Part shown: positions 24,169 to 32,936 of the stretch, one piece after another
Layout: each line of letters starts with the position of its first letter
Numbering within the stretch: the first letter of the stretch is position 1
Assembly: GCA_017958365.1 (NCBI GenBank)
Contig: JAGDCV010000128.1
Coordinates: 1-37,371 of the forward strand
Length of the DNA: 37,371 nt
Direction of reading: 5' to 3'
From: Clostridiales bacterium
Lineage (GTDB): Bacteria > Bacillota > Clostridia > Saccharofermentanales > Saccharofermentanaceae
Position numbers and translations under genes: made by a program
The notes under the pieces: model-generated
Database searches by the model: none
What the model was told of the DNA's origin: nothing
The model's input: only the letters and a program-made list of their open reading frames with translations

Positions 24169-25400
24169 TAAGTGGTCACACTTCCCTTCTTCGGATCAGG
24201 TGCAGTTCCGCTTCTTGAAACGCTCAGGATAAGTCCGTAAGCGACGAGAAGGAACAACTGGGCTGTACCGCCGTAACTTACGAACGGCAGCGTAACACCG
24301 GTTGAAGGAACGACCTGAAGCTCAACGGCGAGGTTAAGTATAACCTGTATCATGATAAGCGACGAGCAACCCGTCGCAAGCATTCGTGAGAATACGGTAT
24401 TCGTTCGCAGGATGACCTGCACGAACAGCGCGAACATTATCGCATAAATGAATATCAAAATCGCCCCGCCGACGAATCCCGTCTCCTCGACGTAGATGGA
24501 GAAGATATAGTCGTTCTGGGCCTCCGATACATAGTTGTATTTTGCACGCGAGCTTCCGATGCCTCTGCCCCACATTCCGCCTGAACCCAATGCGTTATGG
24601 GCATTGGTAACCTGACGTGTCTCATCCTCCGTAACCTCGACGTCCTCATCACCGCTCGTGGCAGCGAAGATGTTAAGTCTCTGGTAAACGTGAGCAAAGT
24701 TACGTCTGAAGTTAGGGTTTACCGCGATATATGCCGAGGCAAAGATGATTCCGACGAGAAGCAGCGTAAGGCCGCCCAGGAACCACGCGCGGATACCGGT
24801 ACCCGAATTCAACGTGCAGATGAAGATAACGAATCCGATGATAAGGAAACACGAGAAGTGAGGCTCGAACAAAATAAGGATATCAACGAGAAGACATCCT
24901 CCCACGGGAAGGATGAAGTCAAAGAAAGCATGGTTCCACGCCTGGCGTTTCCCCGATGATGCCTTAAGGCCTCCCTTCGCTCTTAGCTTAACTATGTATT
25001 CCCTGTACCCCGCGAGTGCCACTATCAATCCGATCTTACAGATCTCTGAAGGCTGGAGCTCGTATGTACCGATCATGATCCATCGTCTTGCACCGTTTAG
25101 CTCCGTACCGAACAGCTTAACCGCGATGGCAAGTCCCAAACTCACAAAGTACGCAGACATAAAAATAACCGGATGCTTGAACAGGTTGACCGGCAGGAAA
25201 GATATCACTATCGCTGATATGATACCTACGACGGTCCAAATTATCTGTCTTTTAAGATAGTAGGCTGAATCGTGGACCGACTTCGCATATCCTGCAGGTC
25301 CCGAAACGGAATAGAGTATGACAAGACCGAACATGATTATCACAAACATCATGAGCAGCAAAGGTATATTAGTTTTTCTCTCAGCCGTTATCTTCGTCAT
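24168..25400 (-). CDS. ftsW: FtsW/SEDS lipid II glycosyltransferase
   Basis: FtsW is the SEDS-family glycan polymerase of the septum, working with a class B PBP. It has about ten membrane helices. SEDS signatures are visible: ELNGARRWIMIGTYELQPSE, the RAKYNYVSEAQNDYIFSIYVEETGF loop with the catalytic-type acidic residue region, and the end LPFVSYGGTAQLFLLVAYGLILSVSR. The start is placed at the ATG at 25400 (MTKITAERK), giving 410 residues and a 20-base overlap with murF; a start at 25442 would add 14 residues that lie in the murF coding end. It could be the RodA paralogue, but the place between murF and murG favours FtsW. Confidence 0.93.
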   Translation of the reverse strand: MTKITAERKTNIPLLLMMFVIIMFGLVILYSVSGPAGYAKSVHDSAYYLKRQIIWTVVGIISAIVISFLPVNLFKHPVIFMSAYFVSLGLAIAVKLFGTELNGARRWIMIGTYELQPSEICKIGLIVALAGYREYIVKLRAKGGLKASSGKRQAWNHAFFDFILPVGGCLLVDILILFEPHFSCFLIIGFVIFICTLNSGTGIRAWFLGGLTLLLVGIIFASAYIAVNPNFRRNFAHVYQRLNIFAATSGDEDVEVTEDETRQVTNAHNALGSGGMWGRGIGSSRAKYNYVSEAQNDYIFSIYVEETGFVGGAILIFIYAIMFALFVQVILRTNTVFSRMLATGCSSLIMIQVILNLAVELQVVPSTGVTLPFVSYGGTAQLFLLVAYGLILSVSRSGTAPDPKKGSVTT

Positions 25401-26829
25401 TATCAATAAATTCCCTGGCAAGATCTTCGAACCTGAACGCATTTGATGCCTTAAACAGCACCGTGTCGCCCGTTCTTATGATCTCATGTGCTTTCTTCTT
25501 AACTTCCTCCGTATCGGCGCAGACTGTAATATCCGCATCAGAACGCACCGACTTAAGACCCTTGATGAAAGAATCCTTATCCTCACCCGTTACGATTATC
25601 TTATCAAAGCGGTATTGGCCGCATGCCTCACCTGTCTTCTCATGAAGTGCGGGAGCATTATCCCCCAGCTCCCTCATTCCACCGAGGACTGCGATCTTCC
25701 TTGAACCGGGATTCGTTGAATCAAGGTTGGCGAAAGCAGCAGCCATGGACTCAGGCGATGCGTTATAAGCATCATTGATTATCGTATACTTCTTTCCGTA
25801 ATAAGTCTTTCCTCTTCCGTCCATGGGAGTGTACTCGGACAGCGCCTTAACGGCAAGAGTCATATCTGCACCAACAAGCTTCGCACAGGCAAAGGCAAAA
25901 CAGGCATTATGCACATTATGCTCACCGCCAAGACCGATGTGCATCTTCTGCTTGTCGGTAACCGCACCGTTAACAGACATCGACACGTCAAAGTCCATGC
26001 CGTTGTTCTCTTTGATGTTTACTGCATTTACGCACAGCGGACAGTTAGTCACTTTATCCGGAACCTTATTTGACGCAAATATCGCTGCAAGTCCGTTGTT
26101 AAGAGGAATGATGTTCCTGACATAATCGAACAGGAAGTTATCATCGCCGTTAACGATCAGGATTCCCTGGTCCGTAAGACCTTTTATGATCTCTGTCTTT
26201 GCTGTTCTGATATTCTCTCTCGAACCTAAGATACCAATATGCGAATAACCGACGTTGGTGATAATGGCGATATCGGGATGGGCGATCTTGGTAAGATATT
26301 CGATCTCTCCTAATGCCCTCATTCCCATCTCAAGAAGCAGGATCTGCGTTCCCTTGGGAGCCGAGAGGATCGCCTTGGGAAGACCTATCTCGTTGTTATA
26401 GTTCTTCTGTGAAGACGTGACCTTCATCGATGCCTCGAGAGCCACCCTTACCATCTCACGTGTAGTGGTCTTGCCCACCGAACCCGTGATGGCGATGACC
26501 TTGGCACCGAGCTTAAACCTGTAGTGCCTTGCAAGATCACCCAAAGCAACGAGTGTATCTTTTACAACTATTCCGATCGCACCATCGGGAACGCTTCTTA
26601 TGTTATCAACGACTACCGCGCAGGCATTCTTCTCGACCGCCATTTCACAGTAATCGTGACCGTCAAATTTCTCACCCTTTAAGGCAATGTAAAGGTTACC
26701 CTCTTCGATGGTCCTCGTATCAGTGGAAACACCCGTTACAAATACGGTACCGCCAAGGTATCCTTTACGGTTTACTACGTCTCCGTTAACGGCAGACGCG
26801 ACTTCATCAAGAGAGAACATCCTGCTCAC
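25381..26829 (-). CDS. murF: UDP-MurNAc-tripeptide:D-Ala-D-Ala ligase MurF (GTG start)
   Basis: MurF adds D-Ala-D-Ala to the UDP-MurNAc-tripeptide, completing the cytoplasmic wall precursor. The 482-residue Mur ligase has a short N-terminal domain with STDTRTIEEGNLYIALKG, the ATP loop ITGSVGKTTTREM (114-126), the NYNNEIGLP and LLEMGMRALGEI segments, and the C-terminal domain with NDAYNASPESM. The start is GTG with GGAGG 7 bases upstream; the ATG three codons in would be too far from it. It overlaps murE by four bases (GTGA) and ftsW by 20 bases. Confidence 0.96.
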   Translation of the reverse strand: MSRMFSLDEVASAVNGDVVNRKGYLGGTVFVTGVSTDTRTIEEGNLYIALKGEKFDGHDYCEMAVEKNACAVVVDNIRSVPDGAIGIVVKDTLVALGDLARHYRFKLGAKVIAITGSVGKTTTREMVRVALEASMKVTSSQKNYNNEIGLPKAILSAPKGTQILLLEMGMRALGEIEYLTKIAHPDIAIITNVGYSHIGILGSRENIRTAKTEIIKGLTDQGILIVNGDDNFLFDYVRNIIPLNNGLAAIFASNKVPDKVTNCPLCVNAVNIKENNGMDFDVSMSVNGAVTDKQKMHIGLGGEHNVHNACFAFACAKLVGADMTLAVKALSEYTPMDGRGKTYYGKKYTIINDAYNASPESMAAAFANLDSTNPGSRKIAVLGGMRELGDNAPALHEKTGEACGQYRFDKIIVTGEDKDSFIKGLKSVRSDADITVCADTEEVKKKAHEIIRTGDTVLFKASNAFRFEDLAREFIDNDEDNG

Positions 26830-28343
26830 GATCTTTCCTCCCTGACGCTCTTTGCAGCCTCGAGTGCAACCTCGCAGTCGTCAAAGTGAATTGTCCTATC
26901 TGCAAATATCTGATAGTCCTCGTGGCCCTTACCTGCGATAAGAACGATATCATCAGGCTCCGCGATCTCGATGGCTTTTCTGATTGCATGCGCCCTGTCG
27001 ACCACGATCTCGTATCTGCCTTCAGTCTTACTGATGGCTGATTCGATATGACCTATGATAACGAGCGGGTCTTCCGTTCTCGGATTATCAGACGTGATGA
27101 TCGTATAATCAGACTTCTTACCTGCAACTTCACCCATCTCGAATCTTCTTGTGTGTGATCTGTCACCGCCGCATCCGAATACCGTGATGACTTTACCCTT
27201 AGCAACACCTTTAAGCGTATCAAGAACATTCTCCAGACTTGCCGCATTGTGCGCATAATCAACGAGAATCGTAATGCCGAGATCATTGGAAACGTGCTGA
27301 AGTCTTCCGGGAACCTCTATCGAAGACAGACCGTCTTCTATGCTCTTCGTATCGGCACCCGACAGGTAAGCCGCAGAGATTGAGCAAAGTGCATTATAAA
27401 CATTGAATTCACCCGGGATCGCGACGAAGAATCTTCCCTGATGCCAGGGACTTTCAAGATCAAAGAAAGTTCCCGCACGGCCGCTTAACATACCGGACTC
27501 GATACCCGTGGCCCTTACGTCACAGCCTTCCGAAAGACCATAAGTATAGATCTTGCAATCGCACTCGGATGCCTTGATGAGAAGTCTGTCCGCGATACTG
27601 CAGTCCTTGTTGATAACGGCAGTACCGATCTGCTCGAACATCTTAAGCTTGCTCTCGATGTAATCTTCCATATCAGGATGCTCATTGCCTCCGATATGAT
27701 CCTCATAAAGATTCGTAAAGCATCCTACATCGTAGTTAAGGCCATAGACTCTGTCGTATTTCAATCCGAGGCTCGACACTTCCATTACAAGCTCTTCCGT
27801 GTCCTTCTCGGCCATCTTGGACAAAAGCTCGTAAGTCTCTCTTGACTCAGGCGTCGTAAACGCGGAATGAAGTTTCTCATCACCTATCATGTTGCAGACG
27901 GTTCCGATAAGCCCCGTCTTCTTTCCTGCTTTACTCATGATATCGTGAATCATGAATGATATCGTTGTCTTGCCCTTCGTACCCGTGATTCCGATCATGT
28001 GAAGTTTCTTCTCGGGGTGACCGTAAAAGGCAGCACAGATCGATGCCGTCGCCTTACGCGAATCGGGCACGGAAATGAAAGTGGAATTTGAACTCTCACT
28101 TAATGCTTTAAGTTCAGAATCGTCGTGTCCGTCACGAACTTCGTTTACGACAACCAAAGCAGCCCCCTTGGAAAGAGCACTCCCGATGTAATCGTGACCG
28201 TCAGAAGTCTGTCCCTTGACCGCAATGAAAGCACTGCCGTCAACGATCTTACGCGAGTCATACTCAACAGAAGTTATCTCCCTGTCAGTTGTACCCGCTA
28301 TAAGGCGGTATCTCATGTCTTCAAGAAGTTCATTGATCTTCAT
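26826..28343 (-). CDS. murE: UDP-MurNAc-dipeptide ligase MurE, meso-DAP type
   Basis: MurE adds the third residue of the stem peptide. The protein has 505 residues from the ATG at 28343 (MKINELLEDM), one base after the PBP stop; a further-upstream frame start would add 18 residues inside the PBP end and is not used. The Mur N-terminal domain has EYDSRKIVDGSAFIAVKG, the ATP loop is GITGTKGKTT (118-127), and the C-terminal domain carries DNPRTEDP (D419-R422), the DNPR motif of meso-diaminopimelate-adding enzymes rather than the lysine type. The wall is therefore expected to contain meso-DAP. The GTG of murF overlaps its stop. Confidence 0.95.
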   Translation of the reverse strand: MKINELLEDMRYRLIAGTTDREITSVEYDSRKIVDGSAFIAVKGQTSDGHDYIGSALSKGAALVVVNEVRDGHDDSELKALSESSNSTFISVPDSRKATASICAAFYGHPEKKLHMIGITGTKGKTTISFMIHDIMSKAGKKTGLIGTVCNMIGDEKLHSAFTTPESRETYELLSKMAEKDTEELVMEVSSLGLKYDRVYGLNYDVGCFTNLYEDHIGGNEHPDMEDYIESKLKMFEQIGTAVINKDCSIADRLLIKASECDCKIYTYGLSEGCDVRATGIESGMLSGRAGTFFDLESPWHQGRFFVAIPGEFNVYNALCSISAAYLSGADTKSIEDGLSSIEVPGRLQHVSNDLGITILVDYAHNAASLENVLDTLKGVAKGKVITVFGCGGDRSHTRRFEMGEVAGKKSDYTIITSDNPRTEDPLVIIGHIESAISKTEGRYEIVVDRAHAIRKAIEIAEPDDIVLIAGKGHEDYQIFADRTIHFDDCEVALEAAKSVREERS

Positions 28344-28344
28344 G

Positions 28345-30762
28345 TCAGCCGACCAGACCTCCTTCACCGGTTTCCTCGGTTCCTTCCTCATCATCACCCT
28401 GCGTTACGCCGTCCTCACTATCAGGCTCTGATGTGGCACCCGAATCAGGAGCGATATTCGTATCCTCCAAAGTTACCGTTACGATGGAACCTGCGAAAAG
28501 CGTACTTCCCACGAGTTCATCCTGCGACACACAGATACCCATGACATCGCCTTCGATATGGCAGTTAAGGTTAACATCTCTTAAAGCTTCCATGCACTCG
28601 ATGGCTGTCTTACCCGTGAGATTCGGAACCGTACTTGTCAGCATCTGGATATTATCGCCTTCAGGATAGAGCATGACGATTCCGCTGCTGTAAAGCTGTG
28701 CATCAGTACTCGGATATGTATAACCGACGACTGTATCCGCCGTCATGCTTGTCGAACCGTATACGCATGAGATGCCGTTATATCCGATCCTTGAGGATGC
28801 TTCCGTCGCCGTAAGACCGACGACAGGCTGTACCCAGTATCTTGTGGTGAGCTGATCGTAGTCCTCTTCCGTAAGGATCCTGGGGACTCCCATGTAGCTT
28901 AATGTCTCTTCAACGATCCTTGCGGCCGTCGATGCAGCTGCGGAGGAACCTACGGAGTTCTCTGCAGGCTTATTAAGGACGACGAGAACTGCGATCCTCG
29001 GATCATATGAAGGAGCAAAGCATGAGAATGAAAGAACGTGGGCACCTGCCATAGGTCCGTTCTCGATAGTAGACGTAGAGGTCTTACCGGCAACATAGTA
29101 ACCCGGAACCTGACCTGCCGTACCCGTACCTTCGTCAACAACGTTGATCATGAGCTGTCTTACTCTTGCACAGGTATTCTCGGAGAAGATCGTTCTTATG
29201 ACCTCAGGTTCGATCTCATCGACGATGTTTCCGTTCTCATCCGTTATGTATCTTACAACGTGGGGAACCATGAGGTTTCCGCCGTTAACGATGGCGCAGT
29301 AGGAATTAAGAAGCTGTATGGGCGTAACCGTAGCGGACTCACCGAACGACAGACAGCTCAAGTCGATAACGGAAGGCTCTGTATGGAAGATACCCGTTCC
29401 TTCAGCAGGAAGATCGATACCTGTCGTCTCGTAGAAGCCGAACATGTGAACGTACTCATAGTATCTGTGAATGCCGATCCTCTGTGCGAGCTGAACGAAG
29501 ATAGGATTACAGGAATTCTCGAACGCCTGTCTTAAACTCTCCATTCCGTGGTTACCGCCGTGCTGCTTCTGAAGCCAGCAGGAGATCGTATCGATATCAG
29601 ACACCTGAATGGGCTCATCGGAGAACTCCTCATTCTCGTTGGTAAGATTCTCTTCAAATGCGATGCACGTGGTAAGAGCCTTGAACGTTGAACCCGGCTC
29701 ATATGTATCGGATATGCAACGGTTTCTCCAGACATTACTCATGAGATAATCTACCTGATCATCATCATTCAAAGCATTCCAGCTGATTGGATCATATCCG
29801 TAAGGGATGGCGTAAGGATCGTTAAGATCGTAGTCAGGCAAAGATACCATCGCGAGAATGGCACCCGTATAAGGATCCATTACGATGGCGCAGATGCCGT
29901 CTCTCGGGTTGTACTGAATGTATGCACTCCTGCATACTTCCTCACATATTCTCTGTACATTAACATCGATATTAAGAACGAGATTATTGCCGTTTACCGC
30001 AGGCTGTGAGATAGCATCGGAGTAAGGAAGAACACCCTCTGTTCCCTGGTCGACCTCAGAGTATCTGTAACCGTCTGTTCCTGACAGGACACTGTTGTAG
30101 TAAGCCTCAAGCCCGTAAACGCCGTTGAGGCTGACACCGTCGTTACTTGCATATCCTATTACCTGCGCTGCAAGGCTTCCGTAGTTATAGTAACGCTGCG
30201 GAACAGGCACGAAAGATATTCCCGCGAGTGAATGCTGTGTGCAGTAAGTCTTGGCAGGCTCAGCCACATCCGCCTCAACATTACGGATAAGGTCCATACC
30301 TGCCACATCGTTTCTCGGATCAGTCGAATCGTTGGGATCGACCGGCAAAACTTCATCGATCTCCTCGGGTGTCAGTCCGAACAAAGTCGAGAAATCATTT
30401 ATTAGCTGGGACCTTGTGAGAGTGCCGTTCTCGATCTCGCTGCTCGACATCAGGATCTTCGGCGAGATTACTACTGTGTAGTTATAAGTATTGGAAGCCA
30501 GAGGCATGAAGTTTGCATCGTAGATGATCCCCCTGTCAGCCTCATAGGACATCATCCTCCACTGCTGGTTGGATGCCGCCCTCGCATATATATCGTAATT
30601 AACGACCGTGGTGATATAGAGCTTACCTACGAGAAAAAAGATAAAGAGACCGCAGAGTGCATAAATCGCGAGAGTAAATCCCAGGGATACCCTCTCGTTT
30701 CTGCTCTTGCCGGTCTCGTTTACGTTTAAGTCTTCGTTATTAGATATTCGATCGTCACTCAT
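28345..30762 (-). CDS. ftsI: Class B penicillin-binding protein (FtsI/SpoVD/PBP2-like) with two PASTA domains
   Basis: This transpeptidase cross-links peptidoglycan at the septum with FtsW. The 805-residue protein has one membrane helix (about 28-46), the PBP dimerisation domain (about 70-260) and a transpeptidase domain with S358 and K361 in EPGSTFK and SCN at 417-419. The third motif reads KTS (560-562) instead of KTG. Two PASTA domains follow (about 650-710 and 712-775), then an acidic low-complexity tail. The PASTA repeats resemble SpoVD and pneumococcal PBP2x. Its ATG overlaps the FtsL-like stop (ATGA). It could be the sporulation paralogue SpoVD, but as the only class B PBP of this cluster FtsI is favoured. 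Confidence 0.92.
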   Translation of the reverse strand: MSDDRISNNEDLNVNETGKSRNERVSLGFTLAIYALCGLFIFFLVGKLYITTVVNYDIYARAASNQQWRMMSYEADRGIIYDANFMPLASNTYNYTVVISPKILMSSSEIENGTLTRSQLINDFSTLFGLTPEEIDEVLPVDPNDSTDPRNDVAGMDLIRNVEADVAEPAKTYCTQHSLAGISFVPVPQRYYNYGSLAAQVIGYASNDGVSLNGVYGLEAYYNSVLSGTDGYRYSEVDQGTEGVLPYSDAISQPAVNGNNLVLNIDVNVQRICEEVCRSAYIQYNPRDGICAIVMDPYTGAILAMVSLPDYDLNDPYAIPYGYDPISWNALNDDDQVDYLMSNVWRNRCISDTYEPGSTFKALTTCIAFEENLTNENEEFSDEPIQVSDIDTISCWLQKQHGGNHGMESLRQAFENSCNPIFVQLAQRIGIHRYYEYVHMFGFYETTGIDLPAEGTGIFHTEPSVIDLSCLSFGESATVTPIQLLNSYCAIVNGGNLMVPHVVRYITDENGNIVDEIEPEVIRTIFSENTCARVRQLMINVVDEGTGTAGQVPGYYVAGKTSTSTIENGPMAGAHVLSFSCFAPSYDPRIAVLVVLNKPAENSVGSSAAASTAARIVEETLSYMGVPRILTEEDYDQLTTRYWVQPVVGLTATEASSRIGYNGISCVYGSTSMTADTVVGYTYPSTDAQLYSSGIVMLYPEGDNIQMLTSTVPNLTGKTAIECMEALRDVNLNCHIEGDVMGICVSQDELVGSTLFAGSIVTVTLEDTNIAPDSGATSEPDSEDGVTQGDDEEGTEETGEGGLVG

Positions 30763-31307
30763 CCGTTGCCGTCTTCTTCGAGGTAGTAGTTTGTCAGAGC
30801 CTCCACAGCGCTGTCATACGCTTCCTCGCTGATTCCGAACTCCTCGTCATATGATACCATAGTTACGAGTTTGTCATCCTCCGGCATCGGAATAATCACG
30901 ACCTGATTTGCATTCGGGTCCTGCATACCGAGAGCGAGTGCCTGCGCTCTGATACTGTCCATATCTGTTATACCATTAAGGTTCTCTTCGGAATCAAGGA
31001 TATTTCTCTTCAACACCGCTATCTGATCCTTCAAATCCGAATTATCTTTTGCAAGTTCAGCAAGGCTGACCTGGGGGTTAATGAGGAGCATGAAGAATAC
31101 GCCGATGGTTACGATGAGACCGACAGCCACGATAGTCTCGAACCCTCTGCTTCTTGCAGCTCTTCTGATCTTAACAGTCTGCTTACGGAGTTCTTCAGCC
31201 TTCTGCTGCTCTTCATCCACATCAGAAGCGGTATACTCGAATATCTGCTTCGAGATGGGCATGTAGATCTCTGTATAGAACTCGTTAGATTGTGCTAAAG
31301 CTTTCAT
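30759..31307 (-). CDS. ftsL: FtsL-like septum protein
   Basis: A 182-residue bitopic protein with a charged cytoplasmic N-terminus (1-55, including a basic RKQTVKIRRAARSRG segment), one membrane helix (about 57-77) and an outer coiled coil (about 82-115), ending in the FtsL-like segment IRAQALALGMQDPN. The position between rsmH and the class B PBP gene is the standard ftsL slot, and it overlaps both neighbours by four bases. The sequence family is weakly conserved, so the identification rests on position and topology. The outer tail after residue 130 is longer than in typical FtsL. Confidence 0.85.
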   Translation of the reverse strand: MKALAQSNEFYTEIYMPISKQIFEYTASDVDEEQQKAEELRKQTVKIRRAARSRGFETIVAVGLIVTIGVFFMLLINPQVSLAELAKDNSDLKDQIAVLKRNILDSEENLNGITDMDSIRAQALALGMQDPNANQVVIIPMPEDDKLVTMVSYDEEFGISEEAYDSAVEALTNYYLEEDGNG

Positions 31308-32302
31308 CTTCGCCCCCTGTTTTTACCTGTATGTTCCTGCCTGTCTGTTCTCTCGAAGACCCTGAGCTTCGCGCTGTGGGATCTCATGTTTTTCTTAAGT
31401 TCGTCCTGTCCTGCAGTGATCGGTTTTCTGGTCAGCACCTTTCCGATACTTACTTTCCCACAGACGCACACGGGAAAGTCTTTCGGGCAGGTGCAGGGAC
31501 TCTCATGAGTTCTGAACTCTTCCTTGACGATCCTGTCCTCAAGCGAGTGGAAGCTGATTACAGCCATCCTTCCGCCTTCCTTAAGGAGCGCCGGTCCCTC
31601 CTGCAGCAGTTTCCTGACGGAATCAAGTTCGTGGTTAACTTCGATCCTTATGGCCTGGAAGCATCTCCTTGCGGGATGCTGGTCCTCGTACCTTGCCTTC
31701 GAAGGCATGTAGGATGCGATTGCCGATGCAAGTTCCAAAGTGGTGCCGAAGGGCTTCTCGACTCTGTCTTTTACGATCCCCGATGCGATTCTGCCTGCGT
31801 ATCTCTCTTCGCCGTAAAGCCTGAAAATCTCTTCGAGCTTTTTCCGGTCGTAAGTGTTGACCACCACATAAGCCGAGAGCGAAGACGTGCCGTCCATCCT
31901 CATGTCCAAAGGACCGTCAACGGCATAGGAGAACCCCCTCTGTGCCGTATCGATCTGATGAGATGAGACACCCAGATCCGCGAGTATTCCGTCTACTTTG
32001 TCAATCTTCAATCCGTCCAGTACTTCCCCTATCTCGGAGAAATCGGACTTAATTACCTGCCAATTCTTATCTTTATGCTTCAGCGCCTTGTTCCTGCAAA
32101 CTTCAAGCGCCTCATCATCCTTATCAAGCGACACGAGCATTCCTTTGGAACTTAACCTGTCAAGTATCCCCTCGCTGTGTCCGCCGCCGCCTGCAGTGCA
32201 ATCGACGTAGATGCCGTCAGGCTTGATGTCAAGAGCATCCATGCACTCGTCGAAAAGAACCGGTATATGCGAGAAGCCGTTCTCTTTCTTCGAGTCTTCC
32301 AT
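31304..32302 (-). CDS. rsmH: 16S rRNA (cytosine1402-N4)-methyltransferase RsmH
   Basis: RsmH (MraW) methylates N4 of C1402 in 16S rRNA. The 332-residue protein starts with HIPVLFDECMDAL, has the SAM loop DCTAGGGGHSEGIL (34-47), ILADLGVSSHQID, the helical insertion domain with FRLYGEERYAGRIA, and the C-terminal PARRCFQAIRIEVNHEL and VISFHSLEDRIVKEEF segments. All are hallmark motifs. The ATG shares a base with the mraZ stop (TGATG). It is the second gene of the division cluster. Confidence 0.97.
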   Translation of the reverse strand: MEDSKKENGFSHIPVLFDECMDALDIKPDGIYVDCTAGGGGHSEGILDRLSSKGMLVSLDKDDEALEVCRNKALKHKDKNWQVIKSDFSEIGEVLDGLKIDKVDGILADLGVSSHQIDTAQRGFSYAVDGPLDMRMDGTSSLSAYVVVNTYDRKKLEEIFRLYGEERYAGRIASGIVKDRVEKPFGTTLELASAIASYMPSKARYEDQHPARRCFQAIRIEVNHELDSVRKLLQEGPALLKEGGRMAVISFHSLEDRIVKEEFRTHESPCTCPKDFPVCVCGKVSIGKVLTRKPITAGQDELKKNMRSHSAKLRVFERTDRQEHTGKNRGRR

Positions 32303-32733
32303 CAGAGGCCTTCTACGTAGTACTTCGTCTCGAGGCCTTCGATGGCACTCAGGTCGTAGTCTTCTGCGTCGTAGTGAGCCTTTGTGCAGATATCAAGCTT
32401 ACCGTCGATATCAAATACACATATCTCCTCACCGGGCTGGGCACCGATACGGTCCCAAAGCTCGCGGGTGACACTGATCCTTCCCTGGGAATCGATATTG
32501 CACTCCAGAGCCTCACCGATGATCATTCTCTTCATCTTTCTGACCTGGATATCCATGGAGTTCAACTTCCCAAGCTGCTCTTTTACCTTCTCGAAGGCTT
32601 CGGCGGGATAAACGCAAAGATAGCCTTTATCCAAGCTGTTGGTTACAACAAGCTTGTCTCCAAGGCCTTCCTTATGCTTCGTGGGAATGAAGAATCTTCC
32701 CTTCGCATCGATCTTCTTTGTGTCTCTTGCCAT
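32302..32733 (-). CDS. mraZ: Transcriptional regulator MraZ
   Basis: MraZ is an AbrB-fold DNA-binding protein that regulates the division and cell wall cluster by binding repeats upstream of its own gene. The 143 residues contain two SpoVT/AbrB half-domains, the first with KIDAKGRFFIPTKHKEG (7-23) and the second with NIDSQGRISVTREL. Length is normal. It heads the minus-strand cluster; 10-base-spaced GTGGCGG-type repeats lie upstream at 32775-32826, next to a good promoter, in keeping with autoregulation. Confidence 0.96.
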   Translation of the reverse strand: MARDTKKIDAKGRFFIPTKHKEGLGDKLVVTNSLDKGYLCVYPAEAFEKVKEQLGKLNSMDIQVRKMKRMIIGEALECNIDSQGRISVTRELWDRIGAQPGEEICVFDIDGKLDICTKAHYDAEDYDLSAIEGLETKYYVEGL

Positions 32734-32774
32734 TGCCTTCTTCTCTTGTTTTGTTACAATGTGTTCGGATTACT

Positions 32775-32826
32775 GACACTTTACTCCATTTTCATGAATT
32801 TTACCGCCACTTTCCGCCACACATCT
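32775..32826 (-). promoter_or_regulatory. Candidate MraZ operator: 10-base-spaced repeats
   Basis: On the minus strand GTGGCGGAAA, GTGGCGGTAA and, two turns on, AATGGAGTAA and AGTGTCAGTA follow at an exact 10-base period. MraZ operators known from other bacteria are short G-rich repeats with a 10-base period, often AAAGTGG-like in Mollicutes. The repeats begin at the predicted mraZ transcription start. Confidence 0.6.
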
Positions 32827-32828
32827 GT

Positions 32829-32857
32829 ATTTTATATGTAATGTTTTTGTTATGCAA
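32829..32857 (-). promoter_or_regulatory. Promoter of the mraZ division cluster
   Basis: On the minus strand TTGCAT (32852-32857) and TAAAAT (32829-32834) are separated by 17 bases. The predicted start lies near 32822, at the first MraZ-like repeat. Confidence 0.6.
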
Positions 32858-32876
32858 TAGGTTTTATTGGATTTTT

Positions 32877-32906
32877 TTGACTTTTTGTTCTTTTTTCTTG
32901 CATAAT
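32877..32906 (+). promoter_or_regulatory. Promoter of the GH3 lipoprotein gene
   Basis: TTGACT (32877-32882) and CATAAT (32901-32906) are separated by 18 T-rich bases. AGAGGA (32923-32928) then lies 8 bases before the ATG at 32937. The region diverges from the mraZ promoter. Confidence 0.55.
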
Positions 32907-32936
32907 GGCCCTACTAATAAAAAGAGGATTAAAAAT

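Noticed and set aside
25401..25442. Upstream start for FtsW
   Set aside because: The added 14 residues are encoded inside murF and do not resemble FtsW N-termini.
28344..28397. Upstream start for MurE
   Set aside because: The added 18 residues lie within the PBP tail; the ATG one base after the PBP stop matches MurE N-termini.
31292..31966. Plus-strand open frame of 224 codons
   Set aside because: It is antisense to rsmH, whose full set of motifs is intact; no motif or ribosome site supports the frame.
32718..32936. Longer N-terminus for the GH3 gene
   Set aside because: The extension crosses the mraZ start, the MraZ repeats and both promoters; the ATG at 32937 has a ribosome site and a signal peptide.
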